This document shows, piece by piece, positions 27,001-42,000 of a stretch of DNA of 64,000 nucleotides (its first letter is position 1; every line of letters begins with the position of its first letter). Origin of the DNA: Branchiostoma floridae (taxonomy: Eukaryota > Chordata > Leptocardii > Amphioxiformes > Branchiostomatidae); the NCBI RefSeq assembly GCF_000003815.2, contig NC_049979.1, positions 18,645,188-18,709,187 on the forward strand, written 5' to 3'. The position numbers and the translations under genes are program-made. The notes beneath the pieces are model-generated. The model saw only the letters and a list, made by a program, of their open reading frames with translations, was not told the origin of the DNA and ran no database searches.

Positions 27001-30000
27001 TGATTTATTAACATAACTACTGTCTTGCCACATACCGCTTAAACTGCTGCTCCACAGCCACCAGCTTCTCCCTGAGGATGGTTGCATCTTGGGGGTTGAG
27101 CTGAGCCTGCAGAGCGCCACCTTGCTGTTGTAGACGGTTCAGCATCTCATCATACATGCCGGCCTCCTTGCTGATATGCTGGAGGAATGACAGGACAATA
27201 TGAGAAGTGTATCTTTATGACCTTGTGAAAATAATGGTAAAACCAATCAACATACAATAGCATAGTGATATAAGAGCTGTTTTAGGCAACAGTTGGCAAA
27301 CTACACTAAATGATGGATGTTTGTATTTTCTGATGTCTTTTCAAGGAAATGTATGACCATGCTTTGCAAAAGTGTCAGACTAGCTCACAATAATGTATTG
27401 TTGATTTCATCGTGCATCTGAGCTCTTACTGGTACTCAAAGCGTATGTTACATTGTATTGCAATAAACTTTATTATTGTAGCGTCAGAGGTAAGTATAAA
27501 AGAGAGAAAGTCTTCCACAAGATACAAAAAGTGGCAACATTAATGCAATTTAGCATGAACGAGATGAGGAAAGATAAATGTAAAATAGCTATACAGCAGA
27601 CACTTTCATTAATGAACTTTTCTTCATGGGTTCTTTTAGTCTGCACTGGTCTTAAGGTGCAGATAAGGTTAACAAGAAAACATGATCTCATCATTAGCAA
27701 TCATAATTAGGGGGATATGCTCCATAAAGCACTTAAGTTCATGATCTCCACTAGTCTTCCAACTGATTACACTGAGAAGGGCAAGTCAAGCCATTGAGCC
27801 TTTCAGTTTGCTTGCAGCAGGATATTTTTCTGTCAACTGAGTTTTGAAGATAGAAGTAAGTCTTTTCCATACATCAAGGAAACTTGCTAGGATAGCATAA
27901 CACACTGTATAATGTTGTACTTGTTACCTGGTGTTTATCTAGCTGGGCTTCCAATTCCTGCAAAGCGGCATCAAGTTTGACCTCTGGGAAGGTCGCAATG
28001 TCTGCTTGTTTCAACCACTGACTACAGCTGTCCAGGTCAGCCTGGAAGGTCTCCCTGTCCTGTAGGGCACTCTCCAGTCTGACCAGACATGTGGTCAGCT
28101 GGTCCTGAAGGTTATCATTTCCTTCCTGCAGACCTGGAATATAGCAAACACCAAGTTCAAGGACACAATTCTTCTAGATCAAAATTTGACAACTAAGCAT
28201 AATTAAAACTAGTAAAAACATTTAACGTTAGTACTTTTTATAACAGGGGAAGGCAAGAAAACATTGAATGTTACAAATATCATTCTCAGTTTAATGCAGA
28301 ACGAGAATAAGTATTTCTACGCAGTATTGTAGGAAATAAACAGATTTAACCAAAAAAAATCGATGACAATCAATTTCGGTTCACATTTCCCACGGGATAA
28401 GAGCAAATTGGAAAAGGCGTATTGATAAAAATACCTTCAAGTGCACTGTCCAGCTTGACCTTGTCATCCTCATCAAGGTCACCCAGCAGATTTTGTGCTT
28501 TGCTGTTGACCTCTGCTATGTTGGGCTGATACGAGGAGACTATGTTCTGTAAGGCCTGTAATCACAGCAGACAAATGTTTCTTAATCTCATTGTTTGACC
28601 TACTTTGTTAATGCAATTCAGCTCTTTAAGTGGTAATTAATAGAGAAATAGGCTAGTAATCTAATGCTCTCTTTTTCACAATAGTGTCATTATAGAACAC
28701 TACACAAGGCAATCTGTATTTGACAAGCTCTTTACTATCACCAGAAGAAGAGCTTTAGCTGAGTATAGCAAATACCTTGTTACAAACTACAAAATAGAAC
28801 ACAAAACAACGTCAATTCGAGGATTGCAAGACTACAAATGGCAATATCAAATTAAGTTCATCCAAGCTTAGATTTAAATTCAAACAACCATGAATACTCT
28901 TTGAACTTCAAATTGCCAGCCTTATTGTCACGGAGTCAATGAAGAGGTGATGACCCATCTAGCTCCAGTAATGGAGCCATCCATCGACCACAACAATGCT
29001 GTCCCTTTTACACACATGATATATTGTAGTTGTTTCACATGACTTATTTTATCCTGACCTTGCCATTAGTCATCATGCTTGGGATGTTTTGGTTACTTGG
29101 GGCCATCTGGCAGGAGTTGAAGTCACACAGGTAAAAACCCAATCAAAGGAACAACTATTCCTTACCTTGCAGGAGTTGATCTGCTTCTGCACACCGTGGG
29201 GCTGTAAGGCGACGGGCTCCTCCACCAGGGTCTGCACCTTCCTGCCCGTCTGTTCCAGCCATGTCTGGCACTGCTCCAGCTCGGACAGGAGGTCCCGCCG
29301 CTCGGAAACACCTCTTCCCAGAGCCTGTCGCCGCCCCTTGGCATCCTTCTCCAACTGGACATCAATGCAGTTACAAGAACTCTTATTCCCCATGGCCAGC
29401 TGCCCCTCAACAACCATCACCTCCTTGGAACAGTGGCCCTGATTCCATGTTAACAACCTACTATGTCACGTACAGGTCAGACAGGCAGGATCTTCAGGGA
29501 TGACTGAACTTCCAACTTGTCATAACATGAGCAGATTCATCTGTCAAACAATATGCTCTGATGGCCAAAAACCCAGACATTGATATACAGCTTCAGGTTG
29601 GACTCTCAGCCCAACTCTCTGTATTCCCTTCCCGGGCACGAAACTCAATTTTGAAGTAATTGACTAGCAAGAGGGTGAATGAGATCAATGATATTTCACC
29701 CTAATACTGGGATAAAATCAATAGTTATTGATGCACAGATTCTCATTTGTGGAACAAATGTCCAGTTAGGGACATGATGCAGTAGATTAAGGGAGGCAGC
29801 CAGAATACCTAAATCTCACAGCAGGATATATATCAATGTTTAGTCATGACATGCATATTCTTCACATCACTTGTTATTTTCTGACAAGAAAGTTATAAAA
29901 GGGATTCACAATACAATGTGACATGCAAATCCTTTGTCTCAGAATCATTCAATAATGAGTATAATGGACTTGGTACTATAAGATACAAAAAAGATATAAA

Positions 30001-33000
30001 AAACAAGATAAATGTAAAAAAACATACAGAACAAGTAAAATGTTTTTGTCTCCAAAAATAGATTGTTAGCACAAAGATGTCAGTTTCTCATCACAGTTAC
30101 ATATCTCTATCATTCTGTGGATTACTTCAATATAAATCTGATTACTCTGCCCTTTTAAACAAACACAGCCATTATGACTGGAAGGAAGGTAAGGCACAAT
30201 AAGGCCTGGTGACATGACCTGTGAACACTGTTAAATCTGTTTCCTTCATGGAAGAGTGCAGTTAATGAAAAACTTATCCGTTACTGATTTCCCCAAGCAA
30301 CAGTAGCATTACACATGGCTGAGTCTTGTCTGGCCTTCAAAACGTTTACATTTTATCAGTTCAATAACATCTGTTCGCATGGATAGAATATAGTGGAGAC
30401 ATCCTATCTCAAATTTATGTGACTTACTGACAGGATTACTCAATCTTCCTTGAATGGTATGAATTAAGACCTAACTTTGATTTTGACACTTGGGGCCAAC
30501 CCTGAATGCTGCTTTGTCAACACGGTCAACAAGGCAAGTAGAATTCAAACTACATAGCAGACCTGTCAACAATATCATTGGATAACAAAAGCTAATCCTA
30601 TTAGTACTAATACATACTAAGACAAGAATAGATAACTGAAATATGACAGTCATATTTATCAGACACACTTAAGGATCACTCTAGGAATTCTCATTCTTTT
30701 GTTTGGTTTCCAGGCCATATCTCGACAACATTGTACCCAATAAAAATGCGTTCAATCAGGACAGTGTTCAACCATGCAACTGCAAAATTCATTATTTTCT
30801 ATGGTAATGATGACCACATTATTCAAAAGTCAACATTCAAAACTGCTGACTTTTAAAGGCAACCTGTATATGTCAACAATAATTTGGCTTCCCAGAATTA
30901 AGAATCAATGATAGATGACAACATTTCAACGATTAAGAAAATGAGAACAGTGCCACACACCTGAGTGTACTGCTGCTGGATACTCTGCAGTTTGCCCTCT
31001 AGATCTTGTCTCTCTGTCTTGCCCAGATTGGGCAGTAATTCTTCCACAAAGGTCTGCATGGAGGTCAGGCTGTCCTTTCTTTCCTCTATCTCCCTACATA
31101 GGTCCTATGTCATGGGGTGCAACAAAGAACCAAAATTCTTATTTTGTTCCTCACCACATTCCCATTATGGAAAGAGAGGAATGAGGTTTGAAGTACAGTG
31201 TCTCTGTAAGGAAGCAAGTACATTGTTGTATTGTGCATTGAGAGAAAATGTGACAACAGTTGCATTTTGATTCCTACTGGATGGCATTTCAGCACCATGA
31301 ACATCTTTTACTTTGTTAAGCCAATGTTGGTTACACAATAACAATAACATCAGCTGAGAAAATTCTTTTCAACCACCCCCAACATTGCTTGGGATTGCTT
31401 GCACTCTCATAACAAATGCTAGCATAAAAAAAACAGGACTTACAGAGTACTGCTCCAGCTGTTTTTGAGCTTCCTGTACATCCAGTTTGAGCATGACTGG
31501 TGCTGTGACCCTCCCCTGCATGGTCTGCAGCCATGTCTGGGTGCCTGCAGTCTGGAACTGGGCACCGCTGAAGTGTTCCAAGGCTGTCTGTAGCTGGGAC
31601 TGCTGGGATTGGGCAACCTTCAGCAGCCGGCCAAGGTGCTCTTCCAGAATGCTGACATGTACGTAAAGTATGTCACAGTTTTGCTCACACACATATCAGG
31701 AGTACATTGAAATATGCAAAGATGCCAACTTTAATTGTCTGGACATGATTTAATCAGGACCATTTGTTGCTCTTCACAGCCATTTTGTAGCCTGAGTTCA
31801 AGAAGCCGTTTTGTGACAACCACACGGTAGGGAAAATGTTACATGTAACATACCTGACGTGGTCTTGCAGTAGTTTTTGATCACTGACTGTGAGTGCTGC
31901 CTGCATGCCCTTCCCCTGGGTTCTCAGCTCCTCAATGGTAACTTTATGGTGCTCTAGGTCTGCCACCAGATGCTGAGGTCAAATAAACAAGAGTTAGAGA
32001 AGTATGAATGAAGAAAAGTCTTGTTTCAAGAAAATTATCAAATCTTATTTCCAGTCAAGGTGTCTTCAATCTGGTAATAATGTATTTAAAAAATGACCAG
32101 CAACCCCTTACCTTGGCCTTGTCCAGCCTGACAGGTGTGGTGCTGTCCCTGTCCTGGTCCAGCTGACCCAGGATGACCTGGTACTGCTCCAGCTGGGAGC
32201 TCAGCTGTTCACGAGCATCCTGGTACTCCTCTGCTGCCTTCAGCTCCCCTTCTCTCTGAGCCTGGTATATCAGACAAACAGATACTATTATGTACAAATC
32301 AATTTCATTTTGTGATTCCCCTCCAGTACAAACAACATAGATGTGCTGGGATATTAAAACTCTGTTTAGAATTCTTAAGGTGTTAACTTTATGAACAGGA
32401 CAATTTCAAAGGTCTCTGAGTTCTGCCTAACGTAATATCAACTTTTATGATAACTGGACATATGTTCACAAAGTTATCTACAATGGACACTTTTGAGAGC
32501 TCAAACTGTACAATATTCACAAAGCCAAAACAGCATTTATGAACCATCCAAAATAGCATCATGTACTGACCTGGAGGGCAGCTGTGTTGGTACACAGTTG
32601 CTCCAATTGTTCTCGTAGTTCTGAAATCACTGGGTCTTTTGCCTCAGGACTGTCTCCTGAGAGACTGATGAATTTTTGTTCAAGAGCTTTCAAAAAGGTC
32701 TCCTTTGACTTCACCTCTTCTGCCAGCTCCTATATAGTAACAACACACAATTGATTAAGGGCAGCTATCCACATGTAAAACAGACAAAATTCATTGTGAC
32801 TATAATATGATGGATAGTTCTCTAAGACAGGCACATCAGATAGTAAATTCTTTTGCCTTTGGTAGTAGACTTTTTATCACAATTGTACTACCAAATACAT
32901 CTGGCTTGCACAATGTTTTTGGTAATGCAATTGACACAATAGCTGCAAACACTTATAGAAGATTACTCATACTGGACTAATTTCCAAATGTAATTCCCAG

Positions 33001-36000
33001 CACTGACCTGTATTTGACTTGACTGTGATTTTGCTCTATTGATGCTGAGTTCAGCTGGTTTCCCCTTCAGCTGGGACAGGTTTTTCTCTGCCTCCTGTAG
33101 GAAGGACTGCAGCTTGCCCTTGGTCTTCTCCAGACCCTCCCACTCAGTCACTAGGTCTGAAGCTACTGTAACTCTGTGCTGCAGCTGTAGGATGGGATAA
33201 AATAAAGAAAACTTAATGTCAACACAATGAACTGAAACATTTGATGACATGGGATGTAACACATTTTCAGTGGTCAACAGCATTACACAACCTAATAGTA
33301 ACAAGGACATGAGAAGAAATGTTTTGGCAGTGGGGAGATCTGGACGCCTACCTGTTCTGTTACTTCTTCCAGCCTGGTCTGTAGAGGGGTGCTGCCATCT
33401 GTGTAATCACCAGTGTCATCTGACATGGCAGATATGGAGGATTCTGTTGCCTTTGTCTTCTCAAGCATGACCTAGAGTTGAAAAAGATGTTTGATGATGA
33501 TTTGCTGCAAAAACTTACATGAACACAATGCTCTCTGCAAAGACATTTTATCATCAAAAGTACTGATCAATGTTTTTCTACTAAAAGCTTAATGTACACA
33601 AAGTAAAGAAACTTCAAAGACCATCAATTGTTTTCATACCTTTTGTTCCCGAAGTATCTTCTGAGCCTCTTCCAGACTAGAGGCATGGCCTGGCTCCTCC
33701 CCTTGAACAGTGGTTGTAGCTTCCTTCAGCCACTCATCAGCAGCCTAGTGATTCAATGGAAATTAAACAGTTAATTAACCCTAGCTAGCCTTGAAAATTG
33801 TAGTTGGGATGAAAAGGGCTGAGAATAAGACTAGCAGTTGGCATATGTTACAATGCCATATGAACATCTGCACTGAAAGCAATTTTCAGCACATAGCATA
33901 TCATATCAAAGCCTATTGACACATGCATTTATACACAAGAACTCCTTCTAATTCTTCCTGAAAAGCAGTTGAATATCTGTTCTTTCATTCTACAGAAGGG
34001 AAGAGAAGAAGAGAGGAAGAAGTGAAGAGAAATTTATTTGAAAGGTAATCTTTTTAACTGCATAGATTAGAAAACCTGACAATGTTGCCCACCTGAAAAG
34101 ACTCCTGCAGCTGCTCCTGTTTCAGAACAGCAGCCTGTAGCTGTTGCTGCACCTGTTGGCCTGTAGCCTTCACAGAACCATAGCTGGACTGGAGGGTGTC
34201 CACCTGGGAGGACACCTGTTGTAAAACACAGTGTTAAGTCCTGACAATTTGTACTCATTCTCTATCAGCAGAAAATGCTAACAGTGTAGTTTGTTAATAT
34301 GTCCAAGTAACTCTACCATGAGTCATTTAATACATAACTGAAGACAGAAAAAGTGGTAATCTAGAAAGACTTCTGAATGAGTACCTTTTAGCAGACCATG
34401 ATAGATCTATCGCATGTACGTAAAACCTTAACAAAAGCAACTGGTCATCTCAAGTACAACTTGAAGATGAAAAAGACACAAGACACATGCATGCAAAGTC
34501 AAGGTGTTACAACTCAATGACTTGAAGTTAAGAAATACCTTTTTCTTGAGTTTGGCCCTGGCTACATCAGCCATGGGGATCTTAGGTGAGGTAAGCTGTT
34601 TGCCGGTGTCTCTGATGCTGTCTATGTTAGACTGGAAAGCCTCTACCTCCTGCATTACAGCCTAGGTGATGGGAGTGGTGCAGGCAGATGGAAGAGCAGT
34701 GCATGAAATGTGATTTATGAGACAGCCAAGCTTGTACTTGCAGACATTTGTGACCACATAAAGCAACACAGATATACTGCAGTCTAACTTGTTTTGTACA
34801 AACTAAATCTAAGCTTTCTGGATCCAAACTTTCTATACCAAAAGGTGATATCATTAAGGATAGGACATCCCATGCAAAGTAAAAACTTGTGCCAGACAGA
34901 CATTTCACATAAAAACAAAACTGATACAGACAACACATAAAACATCACAGTCATGGTACAATTAGATTAATTGTGGTGGCATTTCATGAATAGTTACATC
35001 AAATAAGCTATAATTTACAGTCTTAACGTTTTTAGCTCAATCTCAAAACTTATTAACAGTATCAAAACTTGAGTCATTCATTGTGTAACAGTCAAGATCA
35101 AATACACTGTCTGAAACCCAAACCTACCTTGTGCTGCTCCTGCTCCTGCTGTGCACTCTCCAGGTTGGCCGACTGGCTGCTGCCTTCAGACATCACCTTG
35201 TTAGACATCAGCATCAGCCACTTCTCTGCCTCTTGTACCTGGAACAGAAAAATAATTATCATTATTTATCTGAACAGTAGCAATATGTTAACAGAGACAC
35301 GCCCATAATCTAACACATTTAGCCTCAGATGATAAAATTCACTATGTATAGTAATGCAACGGGGATGCCCAAATGTACCTTGCCCTGATACTCAGTGTGT
35401 GTGGTGGTGACTTTAACAAACATGGTGATGATCTCCTCCAGCCTGGTGATGATGATGGTGAACCTCCTCTCCAGCTGGCCCAGGCTGGCTGACTCCTGTC
35501 CTCCTCGCTCCCTCAGCTGTGCTGCCTGCTGCTTCAGGTCATCCAGGGTCAACTTCTTCTGCAGGACCTCTGAGTGGAGGGCCTGTGTGAGGAAACAGAT
35601 ACATGAAAAGGACATTACTGCAGGTTTATAGCAACTAATAGAGCTTTGAACCAGCCTGTATTTAAACAATCTCCTGCTGGCTGGGATTAATGACCCCCCC
35701 CCCTCCACGAGAAGGTAGAAACTGTCAAGCCGGCCGCTAGAATAAGAGCATGGTTAAGTCAAGCTATTTAATAAGCTTTGAAGGAACTACATGTACGTCA
35801 TAACCCTGCAAGCCAATGAAGACATTCACTATGATCATACCTGGTACTTCTCTAGCTGTGATTTCTTCTCCCCCAGGCCTGCCCCCACCTCCACATCAGC
35901 TGACAGTTTGGACTCCAAGTCCTTCAGCCAGGTGGAGAAGGTCTCCACAGCCTCGACATGCTCCTGCTGCTGATGGACATCTGAGTCAACTGAAGTCTGT

Positions 36001-39000
36001 AGTTCCTGAAGGGAGGTATCAAGTTGCTTGTACTCTTTCTTCAGCCTCTCCACTTCCTTGGTGATGATCGTGCGCCCATGGGCTGCTGTAGTGGTCAGGA
36101 CTTTCTCTGTCTTGTCCGAGGCTGCCTTCAGTTTGGACTTCCCATCTTGGACTGTGGTCCCCAGATCCTAAGATACAGAAGGTGGCAGACATTTAGTCAA
36201 CTGATGAAGTATTCCCTGTGCTTCTAGAGAACAGTTGTTACAAGTCTATTTTACTGATTCTGAAATAGCTTTGAAAAAGAAGATAAAGACTTTTCTTACC
36301 TTGAGAGTTTTGATCCTGGTCTCCAGCGGTTGCGTGGTGTTTGATTTACAGCGTTGTATCTCCTGACTCAGCTGGCTGATCCAGTGTGTGGTGGACTTAA
36401 CAGAGACATCAAGCTGTTCATGATCTGTCACTGTCTGGTCCAGCTTTTTCACCAGATCCTGATGGCATAAAGAGTTAACTCTGTAAGATAACTACATTGA
36501 TTCTTGTTATCCACATTTAATGTGTCCTGACATTAAAAATAGTTCATTTTGTACAACATTTCAGACAGTCACCTTGCTGATGATGGCCACAGACTGGAAG
36601 TGTGAAGTGATGCTGGTGACCTGTGACCCCAAGCTGACATTTGCTGCCTGGTGTCCCATCACCACTGTAGCCTGCTTACTCAGTGCCTCTAGAGCAGCCT
36701 TCCTCTTCATCACCTCATCATGGTGAGACTAAAACAGTGAAGAGTTGGACCAATTGTTTTCAATCAAATGACTGTTACATAGCCATAGTCAAGACGTGCA
36801 GGTACTAACTGATTCTACAGTCTTCAGGTGTTTTTGAACCTTTCCTTCTGTCATTTGCATTTTATTAATCTATATTACTACTGACAAAGGCTATTAGTTC
36901 TAACAAGCCTCACACATATGTAAATGCAAAAAAGTACTGTTGGCCACGTTTATCCTCAATAATGCAATCTGTACCTTGTACTTGGCAAGCTGTTCTTTCT
37001 TCTCCTGTACAGTTGACACAAGTGGAAGCTCAGCCTTCAGGATCGACTCCATGTTTGCCAGCCATGTTGTTAGCTCTGTTTCCATTTCCTCATATCTGTA
37101 TTAAAAGGTTAAAACCTTGTAAATGCTTGCATTTGCTATAAGAATTAGATACATTAATCAAATGTCAAATTATGCCCTTGTCCAGAGCCATTATTCTCTA
37201 TCATGAAGACAAACACTTCTATTAAAAATTAAGTTCAAGAAATGACGATATAACTTGGTTTACAAAATGAAAATTTATTGAAACATATGCAGCACTTTTT
37301 TTTTAGATAGGAATCAACATGAACATATCATTTACAAGACCTTATATCACAAGAACAATGAAGGAATGAAATTACCTTTTCCATTCTCCCAGCAAGACCT
37401 CCAGGTCAGTAGTGAGTTTTCTGATGTCTCCAGAGAACTCATCTACCTCCCTGTGTGCTGTTGTGATCTCCTGTTGGATGTGCTTGGCTCCTGGCTGGGA
37501 GGTGTTGAGCAGTGTCTGGTCACCCAGGGATGACAGGTGCTCCACCATGGACTTACCAGTGGTCACATAGGACTGCAACTCCTAGATAGACAGATGAAAC
37601 AGATATGTGTCTCCAGTGTAGTAAATGCATGAATTTTCAATGTCAAAGTATTGGTTTTGCTTCTAAATTAAAGAGAAAAAAATTAAGAAAAAAATTATGA
37701 CACTGACTTCTAACTAGTCTTGATTATGCTGATAAAAAGTTGTCATTGGACAATTGTTGATAATGGTAAAATGTATGATCTGATACCAATTCATATCTAC
37801 ACAATGTATATTTGCCCAGATTGGTTACCTGTAGTTTCTCCAACTTGGTCTGAGTGGCTGCTCTCTCTGTGCATGCCTCAGCACACCCACGTAGCTCCTC
37901 CTGTGCTGGGCTGAACCATGTTTGGAAGGACTGCAGGGCTTCCTGGTACTGCTGGTGGTCTGACACTACACTTTCCATGTGGCTGATACGATCCTATGTT
38001 AGGAGGGGCGAGATAATCATTTAATACACCAATGTATTTTTGTTTGGAGCTACAGGTTCTAGTTTCAGAATGAATCTAGATGGATAAAACTTAACAATGT
38101 ACTTTATCCATAATGGCAGTCTATTGCATCTGCAATAACATAGCAAAATTTGAGACAGGGCTACTACCGGTATCTATCAATATAATGAATGAAGACAAAG
38201 AAGTGACATAAGCGTATCATACAATGTACCTGTGCCTTAGTGAGCAGTTGCGCATAGTGTTCCCTGATGTCACTGACATCACTGTCGGATGTGACCTGGC
38301 CAGCCTTCTCCACCACCTTCTCCAGCAGAGACTGGTGGGTCACAATGTCCTGATGAATGGCCTGTAGGGGGGATAGGAATGTACTGAACTCAATTTCACT
38401 GCTTGTCTTAAGACGTATTGTCATCCCCAATCAACACAAGGGTTGAGAGACATAGGATGTTTTTGTTTGTTTATTGAGATCTCCATTAGACTTTACAATT
38501 TTCTCGTAAACTCTATTCTTCCTGGAGTCCATTTTTACAGTTTACAAAATAGGTTACAAAACAATCAAAAACATGAGTCAACATAAATGTAGAAGCATAA
38601 CATAAGAAGTATTGAAAGCAAACTGTGTCAAAATAAAAATCAACTCAATGAACTTAAGATAATGAGGAGGGGTCAGAGGTCATTGGTAAGATGTAACATA
38701 AATAACAAATGTAATTGAGGATGTTGCATTGTACATCTGTTATATGGCTTTACCTGTCATACTGTCAGACATAAGTAAAATGATTAATAATTTTTGTTAA
38801 GATTACCACTATGGTGAGTAGACACCATACTGTTTGTTACCTGCTGTTTGTTAAGTTGAGCTCTCTTCTCCTTAAGGTCAGCAACCAGAGGTAGGTCTTT
38901 ATCTAGGGTGGACTCTGTCTGTTGTAGCCATTTTGTTAGCTCATCCAGGCTTTCCTGGTAACTGCCCCACTGTAGGAGGCTGTTTTCTAGACTAGCCTTA

Positions 39001-42000
39001 GTCTAAAAATGGAGAAAACATTGTTAGTTCCAAGACATAAAAGTCTTGAATTAAAGAAACACTAAGGTTTTGGCAGTACTACAAATTCATATTTGTACAT
39101 TATGCATTTTACTTTTTAAGTCTCTGTGTTATTTTCTTTTTATATAGAAATATTAATAGATGCAAGCTTGATATACTAGTATCTTTGTTTGCTGATTTCA
39201 TTTGCAGTTACAATGAATCAAGACTGTAAAATGATAGAATAGTCTTACCTCAGAAACAGAACTGCCAAATGCCTGCCAGTCCTTCTGTAGAGAGTCCAGT
39301 TGCTGCTGTATGATGCTCCTGCCCTCTGGTGCTGTGTTCTCCATGGTTTTCTCCCCAAGCCCTACAGCTACATTCAACTTCAGCTCACCCTGCTGTTTAG
39401 ATGCCAGCAGCAGCTGAAAATACAATATCACAAAATGATAAAATTTCCTTACCCCAAAAAATGTCGATAGTTGGAAATCTATCATAAGTCAATTTTCTTT
39501 GTGATGATACATGAGGATAAGAAACGTTACTTGTCCTACCTGCACATCTGCCAGTCTCTTCTCTATCTGCTCCCTGGAGCCAGATGTGCTGGACAGTGAT
39601 TTGAGCTGACCCTTTGAATCTTCCAGCCAGTCCTGAGCCTCCTGTAAGCCCTGATGGTACTCCTCATGTTGGGTCACCTGTTGGCCACACTGGCCTAGGA
39701 TGTCCTGTAAAGGTAATAATTAATACAGCATTTATTGCATGCATCTAGTCAGATGATAAAACTATAGCAACAGGTTGACATTTCATGTACAAGACATTAT
39801 GAAAACAATGACCTCATATTCAATGTTTCAGTGTTGAATAGTTTGATAAAACATTAAACATGCGTTTGAATTTCATGGAAGCAAACGCATGAATTTACAT
39901 TACAAGTTTATAACTGGCATGATCTGAAGTCACCTTGGCGGTTTTAGTGAGGCTCTGATATCTTCCTGACAGCAGGCTGACTTTCCTTGCTAGGTTGTTT
40001 TCATGGCTGTCTTTGTTGCCCAAATCTAGTGCCTGTTCCTTCAGGCCACTCAGAGCAGCAGCATGGTCAGCAACATTCTGCTGAATATGCTGGAATCTAT
40101 GCAATATAGAGAAAAAAATTAATTGAAGAGTTACTGGTTACAATACATATAGACATGATGAAGTCATCACTGTGTTCTAAGTGTAAAGTTATATCTCTTT
40201 CTACTTAACAGTTGATAACCTCTCTGTTGATTTGTCACTAACGCTGGTTCACCTTTATCCGAGGGTAACCTATATTCGTTGTTTGTACAAAAAACGATTT
40301 TAGGGATATAGAGTAGACGGACGGTGGTTTAAAATTGGAATATTTTGAAAATATTGCAAATTTGAAACCACTGTCAGCAGACTTAATACTCCTAAATGTG
40401 CTGTTTTTAAAGGCAACGGATAAAGGTCACCCCACGGATAAAGGTGAACTAGCGTTATATAGTGTGTGCTGTTTGGAATGCAAATTACAAACCCTCAGAC
40501 TTCAAGACACATTAATAATTGTCACTGATGGTTATGTATAATAGTACATCAACAGGAAAGACTTGAATGTAGAAAGAAAACAAGAACAAAACTGGATTGT
40601 CAATCTTGGTGATATTTAGCTTGGTACCAACCTTTGCAGTTGTGACTTCTTCAAAGCCAGATCAGCCTTTAGGGAAAACTCTGTCCTTACGGTAGCTTCA
40701 ACTTCCTCTAGCCATGTGTCAAACTTCTGCTGTTTCTCTTCAAAGTCCTTATGTTGGACCACGGCTTCCTCCAGGGATGCCTTGGACCTTTTGATACAAT
40801 AAAACAATGGTTGTGTTTAATAAAATTGCAATGTTTAACATGCTGGTGCATGGATACGTAGCATTGCCAACGTAGCATTGCCATATCAATATGAGAAGCA
40901 CACTGAGTTCAACAGGGTGAATCTGGCAAGCTGGAATCTGGCAAGGTGGATATAGCTAGTTGTTAGTTTATCAGCTTTTTCTTTATAGTTGCTACAGTTG
41001 TGTACCTGTCCACGGTGGTAAATTTGGCCAGTCACTTGTCAATGAGTAACCGCTATAGACAGGGACTGTAACATCCATTGGCATAATACCGGTCGGTTTA
41101 CTGCAATTTCTCAAGCAATGCTAATTTGGCAAATGATCAACGCATCATTTTCTCCAGTTACATGTTGCTGTTACAGCTTACCTTTGCCACTTCTTCTGTG
41201 TAAATTATTTTGTCTCTCTGGTCCTGCTAAAAACATAATATCGTAATTGGAACACACCGCGGAATTGCACGGAGAACGGGCGCGTGGTTGGAAAGGGGTG
41301 CACTATACCGGTCGAACGAAACACGGCACAATTAACTGCCGCTATGTACCTTTATACATCCTCTGTTGTTCCTTTCTTTCCTGTAAGTAGTTGCACAAAA
41401 CAAAAATCTGCATGAGCATACAAAAAGTCATGAGAAAATGGGCATATACTGACAAGAATTTTCATTTAATTTTGATCCGTCACAACCGCTATGACGTAAA
41501 ACTTTACTGCTGGCCGTAGCATTAAAAATGGCGGGAAAATGGCGGCGTACGTTCAATTTGACCCATTCAGCCGTAGATCCGGGCGATAATGCAACAGTTC
41601 CTCACACTTTTACACGAGTTGTAGGTCACCAAAAGAAATTCAAGATTGCTGTTGAATCATGCTCGTCTTGTGCCGTGAGCACATGTGATTATTATCTACA
41701 AATCTGGCGATGAACGTGACAGTGTGTTTGTCCCACGACGAGCTCGCCTGCCCCGAAAATGACCTGAAAACTTTTGGCCTTGTTGTCTTCGAATGCATTG
41801 TTATCGATGCTTTGTAAATTATGTATTGGACACCTAGATGTCTGAAGTGTGCATACCTCAGAAATAACTATTGTTGCATGTGTAGATCTCTTTAAGTTCC
41901 ACTATTTTTAATCGACCGGTATAAGGCTTATGACCGGTATTATGCCAATGCATGTAATATATCATACTGTTAAGAAGTTCACATTGTATGTTAGCAAGTA

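Larger units (their letters stand above)
18432..27035 (-). other. Giant 8.6-kb intron 73
   Basis: It separates exons 73 and 74, whose sequence joins across it without a gap in the heptad pattern. Most introns here are 150-900 bp. It contains plus-strand exon-like pieces (18,938-19,111; 19,730-19,876), a perfect hairpin (19,961-20,001), a splice-site-bounded minus-strand segment (22,400-22,457), homeodomain-type words near 24,960 and a minisatellite (26,430-26,850). The rest is AT-rich and without recognisable coding, consistent with but not proof of regulatory DNA. Confidence 0.75.

Noticed and set aside
29355-29456. Upstream extension of exon 70 ([17 protein letters not shown])
   Set aside because: Exon 69 joins the acceptor at 29,354 with unbroken heptads; the extension would interrupt the helix.
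41181-41228. Possible 14-codon minus-strand exon ([14 protein letters not shown]) with usable splice sites
   Set aside because: Its phase 0-0 cannot fit between exon 45 (ending phase 2) and exon 46 (starting phase 2), and it lies inside an inverted-repeat element.
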